Positions 25,973-34,342 of a stretch of 64,000 nt of DNA are shown here, one piece after another (the first letter of the stretch is position 1; every line of letters starts with the position of its first letter). Both the position numbers and the translations under genes were made by a program. Origin of the DNA: Rapidithrix thailandica (GTDB lineage Bacteria > Bacteroidota > Bacteroidia > Cytophagales > Flammeovirgaceae); assembly GCF_039710355.1 (NCBI RefSeq), contig NZ_JBDKWZ010000002.1, forward strand, positions 186,001 through 250,000. The letters are read 5' to 3'. The notes under the pieces are model-generated. The model was not told the origin of the DNA. It searched no databases and saw only the letters and a program-made list of their open reading frames with translations.

Positions 25973-26974
25973 ATGACGAAGATGAGAGCAGCAATTACAG
26001 GAGTAGCGGGGTATGTACCCTCCTATGTCCTTACCAATGACGAGTTAGCTACCATGGTGGATACCAATGACGAATGGATTACAGAGCGTACAGGTATCAA
26101 AGAAAGGAGAATTCTGAAAGGGGAGGAAAAAGGGACCTCGATTCTAGGGATTGAGGCTACGAAAAGGCTGTTGGAAAAGACCAATACTTCTCCGGAAGAG
26201 GTCGATTTGTTGATTTGTTGTACTGTAACGGGAGATATGCCTTTTCCTGCTACTGCTAACATTATCTCGGCTGAAGTAGGGATTAAAAATGCCTTTAGTT
26301 ATGACTTGAATGCTGCCTGCTCGGGTTTTTTGTATGGTTTGGTAACCGGGGCTCAATTTGTACAGTCCGGAACATATAAAAAAGTGATTGTGGTGGGTGC
26401 CGATAAAATGTCAAGCATTGTAGATTATCAAGATCGCACCACTTGTATATTGTTTGGCGATGGTGCCGGGGCTGTCATGTTAGAACCAACGGAAGGGGAA
26501 AACGGAATCATGGACTTTTATTTACGGTCTGACGGTGCCGGAGAACCTTATTTGAATATGCCTGCAGGAGGGAGTCGAAAACCCGCATCTCACCAGACGG
26601 TTGAAAACCGGGAGCATTATGCAAAACAGGATGGGCGTACGGTGTTTAAATTTGCCGTAACGCATATGGCGGAGGCCGCAGCAAAAGTAATGGAGGAAAA
26701 TAAGCTGACAGGAGACGATATTGCCTTTTTGGTACCCCATCAAGCCAATAAACGGATCATTGATGCAACCGCCAGGCGTATGGACATCGGAGATGAAAAA
26801 GTAATGCTGAATATTCAAAGATATGGTAATACTACCTCAGGCACAATCCCATTGTGTCTGGTGGATTATGAAAACCAACTTAAAAAGGGAGACAACCTGA
26901 TTCTGGCCGCCTTTGGCGGAGGCTTTACTTGGGGGGCGGTTTATGTGAAATGGGCCATCGGAGACGAGAAGTAA
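25973..26974 (+). CDS. fabH: 3-oxoacyl-ACP synthase III (KAS III)
   Basis: 333 residues (ATG 25973; a second ATG three codons in is possible). The complete Cys-His-Asn triad is visible: Cys116 in NAACSGF, His in VPHQANKRIID and Asn in RYGNTTSGTIPL. It condenses acetyl-CoA or branched starters with malonyl-ACP to begin fatty acid synthesis. It is placed upstream of efp, accB and accC, the usual Bacteroidota order. It contrasts with the triad-less homologue at 39892. Confidence 0.95.
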   Translation: MTKMRAAITGVAGYVPSYVLTNDELATMVDTNDEWITERTGIKERRILKGEEKGTSILGIEATKRLLEKTNTSPEEVDLLICCTVTGDMPFPATANIISAEVGIKNAFSYDLNAACSGFLYGLVTGAQFVQSGTYKKVIVVGADKMSSIVDYQDRTTCILFGDGAGAVMLEPTEGENGIMDFYLRSDGAGEPYLNMPAGGSRKPASHQTVENREHYAKQDGRTVFKFAVTHMAEAAAKVMEENKLTGDDIAFLVPHQANKRIIDATARRMDIGDEKVMLNIQRYGNTTSGTIPLCLVDYENQLKKGDNLILAAFGGGFTWGAVYVKWAIGDEK

Positions 26975-27052
26975 CCACTTAGCGCTCCGGGTTGATTTGC
27001 TACCACTGATGAATTAAATAACCAACAAAAATTCTTATAAATTTAGACGAGA

Positions 27053-27616
27053 ATGGCAACTACTGCTGATTTTAGAAACGGTCTGTGTATCGAATACAAC
27101 CACGATATTTTCCAGATTGTTGAATTTCAACATGTAAAACCAGGAAAAGGACCTGCTTTTGTCCGTACAAAACTAAAAAGTGTCACTACAGGTAAAGTTA
27201 TTGAGAACACTTTTACAGCCGGACATAAGGTGACCACCGCTCGCATTGAGCGAAGAGCACACCAATTCTTATTTAAGGACGACTTGGGTTACCACTTTAT
27301 GGACAGTAACAACTTTGAACAAGTCGCTGTCGAAGAAAAATTAGTGGAAAATGCCGACCTGATGAAAGACGGGCAAGAAGTGGAAATTGTTTACCACGCC
27401 GAGCAAGAAACCATTATGGGAGTGGAACTGCCACAATTTGTTGAATTGCAGGTGACCTATACAGAACCGGGTTTGAAAGGGGATACGGCTACCAATGCTT
27501 CCAAACCGGCAACCCTCGAAACCGGTGCGGAAATTCAGGTACCCCTGTTCATCGACAACGAAGAGCTGATTCGTGTGGACACCCGTACCCGTTCTTACTC
27601 TGAAAGAGTAAAATAA
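27053..27616 (+). CDS. efp: Translation elongation factor P
   Basis: 187 residues with the three beta-barrel domains of EF-P. The tip loop reads KPGKGPAF with Lys32 at the residue that reaches the peptidyl transferase centre; the C-terminal signature DTRTRSYSERVK is present. EF-P relieves stalling at polyproline stretches. No epmA- or epmB-like modification gene is nearby; the KamA-like enzyme at 14506 is too long and divergent to be EpmB. Confidence 0.97.
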   Translation: MATTADFRNGLCIEYNHDIFQIVEFQHVKPGKGPAFVRTKLKSVTTGKVIENTFTAGHKVTTARIERRAHQFLFKDDLGYHFMDSNNFEQVAVEEKLVENADLMKDGQEVEIVYHAEQETIMGVELPQFVELQVTYTEPGLKGDTATNASKPATLETGAEIQVPLFIDNEELIRVDTRTRSYSERVK

Positions 27617-27770
27617 AAATTACCCATAACTTAAATTTCTTTTTACTGGGGCAGATAACACTGATCAACTTAACATTTGTAACTCCCTCAGTTTAGATGA
27701 AGAGCTTCCGGTAAATGCTTTACACCGTCGGAAGAGTTATCTTAATCGAAATATAACATTTAAATCGGAC

Positions 27771-28274
27771 ATGAAAGCAAAAGACATAAGAGAGCTTATT
27801 AATTTCATTGCAAGTTCAGGCTTAGAAGAAGTTAATATTGAAACAGAGGAAATTAAATTGCATGTAAAGAAAACCGCCGAAGCTGCAATTAACAAAGTAG
27901 TGGATTCTCAGGCAATCATTCCTCAGCAAGTCCCTGTACAACCCGTAGTGCAGCAGCCCGCACAACAACCTCAAGTTGTGGCTGAGCAAGCCCCGGCAAG
28001 TAACAATACTGCCGCTCAGGAGGAATCTGACAAATACATTACGATCAAGTCGCCTATGATCGGTACTTTCTACAGCTCGGCCAATCCCGAAGCGGACGCT
28101 TTTGCCCAAGTAGGAGATACGATCAACAAAGGACAGGTTGTATGTATCATCGAAGCCATGAAGTTGTTCAATGAGATTGAGTCGGAAATTTCCGGTAAAG
28201 TCGTAAAAGTATTGGTGGAAAATTCTTCTCCGGTAGAATACGATCAACCCTTATTCTTAGTAGATCCTTCTTAA
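27771..28274 (+). CDS. accB: Biotin carboxyl carrier protein of acetyl-CoA carboxylase
   Basis: 167 residues: N-terminal helical segment, a Pro/Gln-rich flexible linker (VQPVVQQPAQQPQ) and the biotinyl domain with EAMKLFNEIE, biotinylated at Lys131. It carries CO2 from AccC to the carboxyltransferase, supplying malonyl-CoA. It is followed 58 bases later by accC. The 154-base gap before it has a hairpin-prone CTTCCG...CGGAAG segment (27704-27735), which may affect expression. Confidence 0.95.
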   Translation: MKAKDIRELINFIASSGLEEVNIETEEIKLHVKKTAEAAINKVVDSQAIIPQQVPVQPVVQQPAQQPQVVAEQAPASNNTAAQEESDKYITIKSPMIGTFYSSANPEADAFAQVGDTINKGQVVCIIEAMKLFNEIESEISGKVVKVLVENSSPVEYDQPLFLVDPS

Positions 28275-28332
28275 AGAAAGGGTCGGAAGAGATAGTATAA
28301 AACTTCGTGGAAATTAATAACTACTGAAAGCT

Positions 28333-29676
28333 GTGTTTAAGAAAATATTAATTGCCAATAGAGGAGAAATTGCGTTAAGAGTTATCCGGACCTGCAAAGA
28401 GATGGGAATTAAAACGGTGGCTGTGTACTCTAAGGCCGACATCGATAGTTTGCATGTGCGCTTTGCCGATGAAGCCGTGTGTATCGGGCCTGCCGCCAGT
28501 GCCGAATCCTATCTGAACATTCCTAATATCATTGCAGCTGCAGAGATTACCAATGCAGATGCCATTCATCCGGGATATGGATTTTTGGCGGAAAATTCGA
28601 AATTCTCAGCGATCTGCTCCGAGTACAATATCAAATTTATCGGTCCTTCTGCCCAGATGATCGAATCAATGGGTGACAAGGCCACGGCAAAAGCCACTAT
28701 GAAAAAAGCGGGGGTGCCCTTGATCCCGGGTTCGGAAGGCTTGTTATCTTCCGTGGAAGAAGGAAAAGGAGTAGCCAAAGAAATGGGATATCCGGTGATC
28801 CTGAAAGCGACTGCCGGAGGAGGTGGTAAAGGGATGCGGATTATCCGGAAAGAAGCTGAGTTTGAAAAAGCTTGGGACAGTGCCCGTCAGGAAGCCGGGG
28901 CGGCCTTTGGTAACGATGGGGTATATCTGGAAAAATACATTGAAGAACCTCGCCACATCGAAATTCAAATCATTGCCGATCAATACGGTAATGTATGCCA
29001 CCTTTCCGAAAGGGATTGTTCTATCCAACGTAGACATCAAAAGTTGGTAGAAGAGACTCCTTCTCCTTTTATGACCCCTGAGCTCAGAGATAAAATGGGA
29101 GAAGCCGCCGTAGCCGGAGCAAAAGCCATCGGTTATGAAGGTGCCGGAACGGTGGAATTCTTGGTAGACAAACACCGGAATTTCTACTTTATGGAAATGA
29201 ACACCCGGATCCAAGTAGAGCACCCGGTAACCGAGCAAGTCATCGACTACGATTTGATTAAAGAGCAAATCAAAGTGGCTGCGGGAATCAAAGTTTCCGG
29301 AAAGCATTATTACCCGAAACAATACTCTATGGAATGCCGGATCAATGCGGAGGACCCTGAAAAGGATTTCCGCCCTTCGCCGGGAGCCATTACCAACTTG
29401 CATATGCCGGGAGGTCCCGGGGTTCGTATTGACAGCCATGTGTATGCCGGGTATACCATTCCCCCGAACTACGATTCGATGATTGCGAAAATCATTGTAA
29501 CCGCCCAGTCGCGTGAGGAAGTGGTGGTGAGAATGAAACGGGCACTCGAAGAGTTTGTGATTGAAGGAATCAAAACGACTATTCCTTTCCATTTGAAACT
29601 GATGGATAACGAACAATTCAAATCCGGTGATTTCAACACAAAATTTTTGGAAGATACTTCTTACAAAGACTTATAA
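28333..29676 (+). CDS. accC: Acetyl-CoA carboxylase, biotin carboxylase subunit
   Basis: 447 residues from a GTG start (MFKKILIANRGEIALRVIR). ATP-grasp features: ATAGGGGKGMRII for ATP binding, HIEIQIIADQYGN, SERDCSIQRRHQK and MEMNTRIQVEHPVTE. It carboxylates biotin on AccB with ATP and bicarbonate. Normal length. It ends at a clear terminator that closes the fabH-efp-accBC unit. Confidence 0.97.
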   Translation: MFKKILIANRGEIALRVIRTCKEMGIKTVAVYSKADIDSLHVRFADEAVCIGPAASAESYLNIPNIIAAAEITNADAIHPGYGFLAENSKFSAICSEYNIKFIGPSAQMIESMGDKATAKATMKKAGVPLIPGSEGLLSSVEEGKGVAKEMGYPVILKATAGGGGKGMRIIRKEAEFEKAWDSARQEAGAAFGNDGVYLEKYIEEPRHIEIQIIADQYGNVCHLSERDCSIQRRHQKLVEETPSPFMTPELRDKMGEAAVAGAKAIGYEGAGTVEFLVDKHRNFYFMEMNTRIQVEHPVTEQVIDYDLIKEQIKVAAGIKVSGKHYYPKQYSMECRINAEDPEKDFRPSPGAITNLHMPGGPGVRIDSHVYAGYTIPPNYDSMIAKIIVTAQSREEVVVRMKRALEEFVIEGIKTTIPFHLKLMDNEQFKSGDFNTKFLEDTSYKDL

Positions 29677-29697
29677 GTAAATTATACATAATGCATT

Positions 29698-29733
29698 AAA
29701 TCCCGGTAATGTTCGACATTGCCGGGATTTTTG
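29698..29733 (+). terminator. Terminator after accC
   Basis: AATCCCGGTAATGT pairs with ACATTGCCGGGATT across a TCG loop and is followed by a T-run. Confidence 0.9.
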
Positions 29734-29877
29734 TTTTGATACATTAACGATAAATAGAATGAAGGAGCGATTGGTTGCCGGAGAATAATTCAGTATTTTT
29801 ATAGAGAGCACAAAGCTTCTGAACCACTTACCAATAATCCTCCTTTACATTCATCTTTCTCTTTTTAATTCAAAAAA

Positions 29878-30306
29878 ATGGAAGTAAAAAAAGAGTATAG
29901 CAATGGGGAAGTGACGATTGTGTGGAAACCCAAGGTTTGTATGCATTCGGGGATTTGTGTACACGGACTTCCCAATGTTTTTGACCCTGACGGAAAACCC
30001 TGGATCAATGTAAAAGGAGCCGGTACCGAAGAGATGATCGCACAGGTAAAGCAATGCCCTTCGGGAGCATTGAGTTATTATATGAATCAAGAAGAAGGTA
30101 CCTCAAAAGCAACTCAAAAGGTTGAAATGACGAAGATTCTTGTTGCGGAAAATGGCCCCTTGATTGTGCAGGGCACTATTAAAGTAGTACATAAAGACGG
30201 TACGGAGGAACAAAAAAGCAAGTCCACCGCTTTTTGTCGCTGTGGTTCGTCTCAAAACAAACCCTTCTGCGATGGCTCGCATAAAAAAGTGGCATTTAAA
30301 GGATAG
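29878..30306 (+). CDS. Two-cluster iron-sulfur protein: divergent 4Fe-4S domain plus CDGSH domain
   Basis: 142 residues. The N-terminal part (VTIVWKPKVCMHSGICVHGL...VKQCPSGALSYY) is the divergent 4Fe-4S mono-cluster domain with three to four Cys. The C-terminal part has the CDGSH-type motif FCRCGSSQNKPFCDGSH, which binds a redox-active 2Fe-2S cluster with three Cys and one His. Such fusions occur in many bacteria and may act in electron transfer or cluster delivery; the partner is unknown. Followed by one of the 35-bp palindromes. Confidence 0.88.
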   Translation: MEVKKEYSNGEVTIVWKPKVCMHSGICVHGLPNVFDPDGKPWINVKGAGTEEMIAQVKQCPSGALSYYMNQEEGTSKATQKVEMTKILVAENGPLIVQGTIKVVHKDGTEEQKSKSTAFCRCGSSQNKPFCDGSHKKVAFKG

Positions 30307-30314
30307 AGGATTTG

Positions 30315-30350
30315 AAAACCTAGCAGGTTTCCGAAACCTGCTAGGTTTTT
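30315..30350. repeat. Dispersed hairpin repeat, copy 1 of 8 (CTAGCAGG type)
   Basis: A perfect 17-bp stem with a one-base centre; the core reads CCTAGCAGG / CCTGCTAGG. Both middle bases differ from the common CTTCCAGG form and both arms changed together. It lies just after the iron-sulfur gene and ends in five T, so it can serve as its terminator. Confidence 0.85.
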
Positions 30351-30399
30351 ATCTCATTTAAGTTTTTGTTACGTAATTTCCGCAGCAACCCTTTTTATC

Positions 30400-31029
30400 T
30401 TATGCAATACGTTGGAATAGATATAAATCTGCCGTTTTGGTGTAGCCGATTCCTTTACCGGAGATGATTAAGTCATTGATAGAAACAGGTTGTTTTTGGG
30501 GAATAAAATATTGATGTAGATTGGTCTCTAAAATACTACTTTTCCGGTTTGGGTCTATAGTTGCTATCAGAGCATAATCTTTGTCAAGGTATGCAACACC
30601 TGCATCGGCATGACTATTATTGACAAGAAGCAGGCCTCCTACTCTAAGGTATTGTTTACATGGTTGAGAGATAATTCCCGCATAGTGGGATATCAAAAGA
30701 TCAATTTTGTTTTCTGCAAGTGGAAGGGGAGCTTGGTAATTCTGTCCCAAAAACTCAATTGTTGGTTCCTCTGTATAATCTTTCTTTGCTTCAATGATTC
30801 TTTTTACCTGATCCAAATTATTGAAGAATCTTTTGGCATTTTTATCATTATCTACGAATACTACATGAGGGAAAATAAATGCCGGTGTGATGTGTACAAA
30901 ACTTCCGGGGTATAAAACATCCTGAATTTGATATTTTTCTCTCAACGCAAGAAATACTTCCGCTCTGTCAAAATTTCTTTCAGTGTAATACCTGTTGTAT
31001 AGGTCAATTCGATCAGACATTTTTTTCAT
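30400..31029 (-). CDS. Hypothetical protein, methyltransferase-like fold
   Basis: 209 residues, no signal peptide. VLYPGSFVHITPAFIFPHVVFVDNDKNA and IDLLISHYAGIISQPCKQYLRVGGLLLVNNSHAD have the strand-loop pattern of a Rossmann-type class I methyltransferase, with a late acidic residue after strand two (VDND). The glycine-rich SAM loop is not classical. I do not recognise a substrate. It stands alone on the minus strand. Confidence 0.6.
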   Translation of the reverse strand: MKKMSDRIDLYNRYYTERNFDRAEVFLALREKYQIQDVLYPGSFVHITPAFIFPHVVFVDNDKNAKRFFNNLDQVKRIIEAKKDYTEEPTIEFLGQNYQAPLPLAENKIDLLISHYAGIISQPCKQYLRVGGLLLVNNSHADAGVAYLDKDYALIATIDPNRKSSILETNLHQYFIPQKQPVSINDLIISGKGIGYTKTADLYLFQRIA

Positions 31030-31655
31030 TGTCTTTTGTGATTAATGCATTACTACTTTCTATTCTCGCCTTTCTTATTAGCTTCGTAAAGCTGTAACAA
31101 AAAGCCGTAAAAGACAATACCAATACTGGTATCCCGGTCAACTCTGACCATTGTGAATACACGGATACAAAGCCCCGGTACCTGCATCTAGCCGAACAAC
31201 CTGCCTGGGGCGATATTGTGCCAAGCGACTGTTTCTTTCACAACTGGTGCATTAAAATGATTCATTTTTTCCTCTGCGATTTGGGCTGAAGTAGCTGCTG
31301 ATTATTCTCCGGTATGCCGGACCACCGAAAGTCGGACCACAAAAACATCATTCTAAGAATCCTACACCGAAAAATTTTATCAACAAAAGGACGAGCCCAT
31401 CATGATTCGACCTTATCCTATTGCTAAATAGCTGGCCTGCTTTTCTTTAAGATGTGTTTGAGTTCGTAAATCTTCTATTCTGGTTTCCAATGCCATCCTA
31501 AAGCCTTCACACAAACCCGACTGACTTTATTTGAATCCCGGAAGGCAAGTTGTCAACGACACAAGGGTAGGGGTTGTCCTTTCCGGAGTAGAAAGCGAAT
31601 AGCCCTATAAGATTCAGGATGCTAAAACTCTATTTTTTCACTGGTTTTTATTTTT

Positions 31656-31733
31656 AACTTCATTGTGTATCAAATACACAATGAAGCATGTTTTTATTGT
31701 GTATTTGATACACAATGAAGTTTTATAACTTTA
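31656..31733 (+). promoter_or_regulatory. Double operator and promoter of the Nudix regulator gene
   Basis: Two palindromes, each built on ATTGTGTAT-NNN-ATACACAAT, lie at 31662-31682 and 31696-31716. They are mirror images: 27 bases at 31656-31682 recur as a perfect inverted copy at 31696-31722. The second overlaps a -33 TTTG (31704-31707), and TAACTTTA (31726-31733) follows at 18 bases. The arrangement fits two dimers of the regulator encoded 110 bases downstream. The remaining gap 31030-31655 has no gene I can support; one start-less open stretch at 31098-31289 may be a relic. Confidence 0.75.
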
Positions 31734-31842
31734 TGAATCAATCACTTACGGATTTTTCGACCTGAACTCGAGTACGACTGTATAAAAGAAGTTTGGAGAA
31801 TGGAGGAGTTCGGTTTTATCTTTCAGGGCCATTATGTATTAA

Positions 31843-32583
31843 ATGCCTATGGAAAACATCAAAGTACCCGAAGAGTTTAAAGTTTTAATTTCCAATAGAG
31901 ATAAGCGATATGTCCGGCAATGTTCTATCGACTGTGTGGTGTTTGGCTTTGCTCAAAACCAAATGAAAGTCTTGTTGGTACAATGGAAATACTTAGATAA
32001 GTGGACGCTTCCGGGTGGTTTTATTCATCAAGACGAGCCGATTGATCAAGCGGCAAATAGAATTTTAAAAGAGCGGACCGGGCTTGAAAAATTGTACCTG
32101 AAACAGTTTGCTACTTTTGGGGATCCGCACCGTAGCAGAAGCAAGGATATGCAGCAAATGTTGGATGCGATGGGAATTTTTTTACCGGAAGACAACTGGT
32201 TGTTTGAACGCTTTATTTCGATAGGTTACCTGGCCCTGGTCAACTTCGACCGGGTGACCCCCAATACGGATTTGTTATCATCCGTTTGTGGTTGGCATAA
32301 CCTATCGGAGATTCCGGATTTGATGTTTGATCATACCCATATTATCCAAACCGCTTTGGGTACACTTCGCAAGCAATTGTATACGGAGCCGGTCGGCAAG
32401 TATTTACTGCCTGAGAAATTTACAATGCCGGAATTACAAAAGCTGTACGAAACCATATTGGGAGAGCCATTGGACAGAAGGAATTTTGCCAAGAAAATAT
32501 CGAGTATGAGCAGTGTAAAAAGGCTCAAAGAAAGAAAATCGGGTGGGGCACATCGCGCTCCTTATTTGTATACATTTATCTAA
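31843..32583 (+). CDS. NrtR-type Nudix-domain transcriptional regulator
   Basis: 246 residues. The Nudix domain (about 20-160) has the GGFIHQDEPIDQAANRILKE box. The catalytic REUXEE part is degenerate (RILKER), which indicates ligand sensing and no hydrolysis. The C-terminal 80 residues (ILGEPLDRRNFAKKISSM, then KRLKERKSGGAHRAPYLYTF) form the winged helix found in NrtR/AraR regulators of Bacteroidota, which bind nucleotide-sugar or sugar-phosphate-like ligands. The double palindrome upstream is its probable operator. An MtfA-like peptidase gene follows after 23 bases. The controlled pathway cannot be named. Confidence 0.85.
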   Translation: MPMENIKVPEEFKVLISNRDKRYVRQCSIDCVVFGFAQNQMKVLLVQWKYLDKWTLPGGFIHQDEPIDQAANRILKERTGLEKLYLKQFATFGDPHRSRSKDMQQMLDAMGIFLPEDNWLFERFISIGYLALVNFDRVTPNTDLLSSVCGWHNLSEIPDLMFDHTHIIQTALGTLRKQLYTEPVGKYLLPEKFTMPELQKLYETILGEPLDRRNFAKKISSMSSVKRLKERKSGGAHRAPYLYTFI

Positions 32584-32606
32584 TTCATAGATTAAATATA
32601 AAAACT

Positions 32607-33416
32607 GTGACAGAAGGACTGATTGTACTAACGGTTGCCATATTCTTATTTTTTTGCTGGAAGTGGGTTTTTGCTTCTAAGAAAGAGACCTTGTCTGTTC
32701 TCACTCCAACCCCGGAGGAATGGAAGCAAATCCTGCAAGAGGAGGTGGCGTTTTACCAACAACTTTCTCAAAAGAACAAAAAGCAATTTGAAAACGATGT
32801 TATGGAGTTTCTCCATGATGTACAAGTGGTTGGGGTGGATACGGAAGTAGAAGATTTGGACTTGATGTTGGTTGCTTCGAGTGCGGTAATTCCGATGTTT
32901 GCCTTTCCAAAATGGAAATACCGCGATCTTAAAGAAGTATTGCTTTATTCCAATAGTTTCAACCGGAATTTTGAAACCGATGGGGACGAACGTACCATTG
33001 CCGGTATGGTTGGCAATGGTTATATGCGAAATTCTTTATTGCTTTCCAAAAGGTCGCTCCGGGAAGGTTTCCGGAATAAAACATCCAAGAACAATGTAGG
33101 CATTCATGAATTTATCCACCTGATCGACCGGGAGGATGGATCGGTAGACGGGATTCCCGAAATACTTTTACAACATCAATATGTATTGCCTTGGGTAGAA
33201 CATATCCGTCAGGGTATTACCGCGATTGTAGCCAGTGAATCGGATATCAATCCCTATGGCGCTACGAATACCGCTGAGTTCTTTTCCGTTGCCAGTGAGT
33301 ATTTCTTCAAGCGCCCTAAGCTTTTCCGCAAAAAGCACCCGGAACTCTATCGGTTGATGAAACTGGCTTTCCAGCAAAACCCGGCCGTTCAAACCCATCA
33401 AAGTAAATCCGCTTAA
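32607..33416 (+). CDS. MtfA-type zinc-dependent peptidase with membrane anchor
   Basis: 269 residues from GTG 32607. An N-terminal helix (about 5-22) anchors it in the membrane. The zinc motif is GIHEFIHLID (His167, Glu168, His171), followed by a Glu-rich segment (TNTAEFFSVASEYFF) typical of MtfA. E. coli MtfA binds the glucose repressor Mlc and has aminopeptidase activity. Here the gene follows a Nudix-type sugar regulator in what appears to be one operon, so a similar regulator-peptidase link is possible. That link is inference from position alone. Confidence 0.85.
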   Translation: MTEGLIVLTVAIFLFFCWKWVFASKKETLSVLTPTPEEWKQILQEEVAFYQQLSQKNKKQFENDVMEFLHDVQVVGVDTEVEDLDLMLVASSAVIPMFAFPKWKYRDLKEVLLYSNSFNRNFETDGDERTIAGMVGNGYMRNSLLLSKRSLREGFRNKTSKNNVGIHEFIHLIDREDGSVDGIPEILLQHQYVLPWVEHIRQGITAIVASESDINPYGATNTAEFFSVASEYFFKRPKLFRKKHPELYRLMKLAFQQNPAVQTHQSKSA

Positions 33417-33431
33417 TTACATATATTCTCT

Positions 33432-33545
33432 ATGGAAAAGTTACTAATTGCGGAGCATATGCCATGGGTTAAGGTATATGATTATTTTATTACAAAATAC
33501 TGTCAACCAATAGGTTATAAAAATAATTGTGATAACGGAAAATAA
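33432..33545 (+). CDS. Possible 37-residue small protein
   Basis: An ATG frame 15 bases after the mtfA-like stop encodes MEKLLIAEHMPWVKVYDYFI followed by a polar tail and TAA. There is no membrane segment, and coding character cannot be judged at this length. Position suggests cotranscription with the peptidase. The rest of the 319-base gap to 33736 is AT-rich and without visible signals. Confidence 0.2.
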   Translation: MEKLLIAEHMPWVKVYDYFITKYCQPIGYKNNCDNGK

Positions 33546-33735
33546 GCCAAGAGTAGGGGAGAAAAAGCATTTTTTAACTGCAAACAGAATAAGCATTTGC
33601 CGTAAAAATATCCCACTAAATGATTTCTATTCCTGATTATTTTTAGTATCTTCTATGAATAAATCCTAAAGTGCACATCGTGAAGCAACCTGCTGATAAT
33701 CAGTGTGAAGTTATTTATTTTGATCCAATATAATT

Positions 33736-34050
33736 ATGAGACATTACGAAACCTTATCATCGGCAATCAATGATTTGAGAACCCGGGGGTATATCCATGA
33801 TTTTGTGATTCGAAACGATGGGATGGAATGTGTGGATGAACATAGAAAGTTGGATGTGGAAAAGATGGATGTGGATGAGATGTATCGTTTTGAAGGTATG
33901 TCCAATCCCGATGACAATTCAGTTTTGTATGCGATCACTTCCAAGGAAGGTTACAAGGGAGTGTTGGTCGATGCCTTTGGCATGTATTCTGAAAACATAG
34001 CTCCGGAAATGATCAAGTTGATGAAAATGCATTACGAATCTTTTACCTGA
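33736..34050 (+). CDS. Small conserved Bacteroidota protein of unknown function
   Basis: 104 residues, acidic, no signal. The opening RHYETLSSAINDLRTRGYIHDF and the later VLYAITSKEGYKGVLVDAFGMYSE match a protein family common in Bacteroidota that is often labelled phosphoribosylpyrophosphate synthetase. That name has no support here: no PRPP-binding motif is present and the protein is a third of the enzyme's length. It stands alone and ends at a strong terminator. Confidence 0.8.
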   Translation: MRHYETLSSAINDLRTRGYIHDFVIRNDGMECVDEHRKLDVEKMDVDEMYRFEGMSNPDDNSVLYAITSKEGYKGVLVDAFGMYSENIAPEMIKLMKMHYESFT

Positions 34051-34080
34051 TTTCAAATACGTTTACTCTCTCCACTTTTC

Positions 34081-34115
34081 AAAAAAAGACTGTCTCGTTT
34101 GCACAGTCTTTTTTA
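34081..34115 (+). terminator. Terminator
   Basis: AAAAAGACTGT pairs with ACAGTCTTTTT across nine bases, 30 bases after the stop of the small conserved protein. Confidence 0.9.
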
Positions 34116-34277
34116 TTTATAATAGCACTGTAGAAAATATATATTCGCCATCGTTTGATTGGATAGGGAAGTTTTGCTGTAACTCTATTTAACATAACAT
34201 AAATTATATAACAAAATAAACTTTTAAAACACCCCTACAAATAAAAGGAAAGACGTATAAAAACCTCATCAGATTAT

Positions 34278-34310
34278 AAACCTTCCAGGTTTTGAAAACC
34301 TGGAAGGTTT
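34278..34310. repeat. Dispersed hairpin repeat, copy 2 of 8 (CTTCCAGG type)
   Basis: A perfect 16-bp stem with a one-base centre (core CCTTCCAGG / CCTGGAAGG). It sits just beyond the 3' end of the minus-strand barrel protein gene, between two convergent genes. Confidence 0.9.
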
Positions 34311-34342
34311 CAACAAACGGCCATCAAAGTCAAATAGAAAAG

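Noticed and set aside
28744..29616. A 290-codon open frame on the minus strand inside accC
   Set aside because: It lies wholly opposite an intact, well-conserved accC and its product has no domain pattern; it is an antisense shadow.
31098..31289. An open stretch without a start codon (contains VKDNTNTGIPVNSDHCEYTD)
   Set aside because: It looks slightly coding-like and may be a gene relic, but there is no start and I cannot match it to any family.
33736..34050. Calling the 104-residue protein a phosphoribosylpyrophosphate synthetase
   Set aside because: It has no PRPP-binding loop and is far too short; the label appears to be a propagated error.
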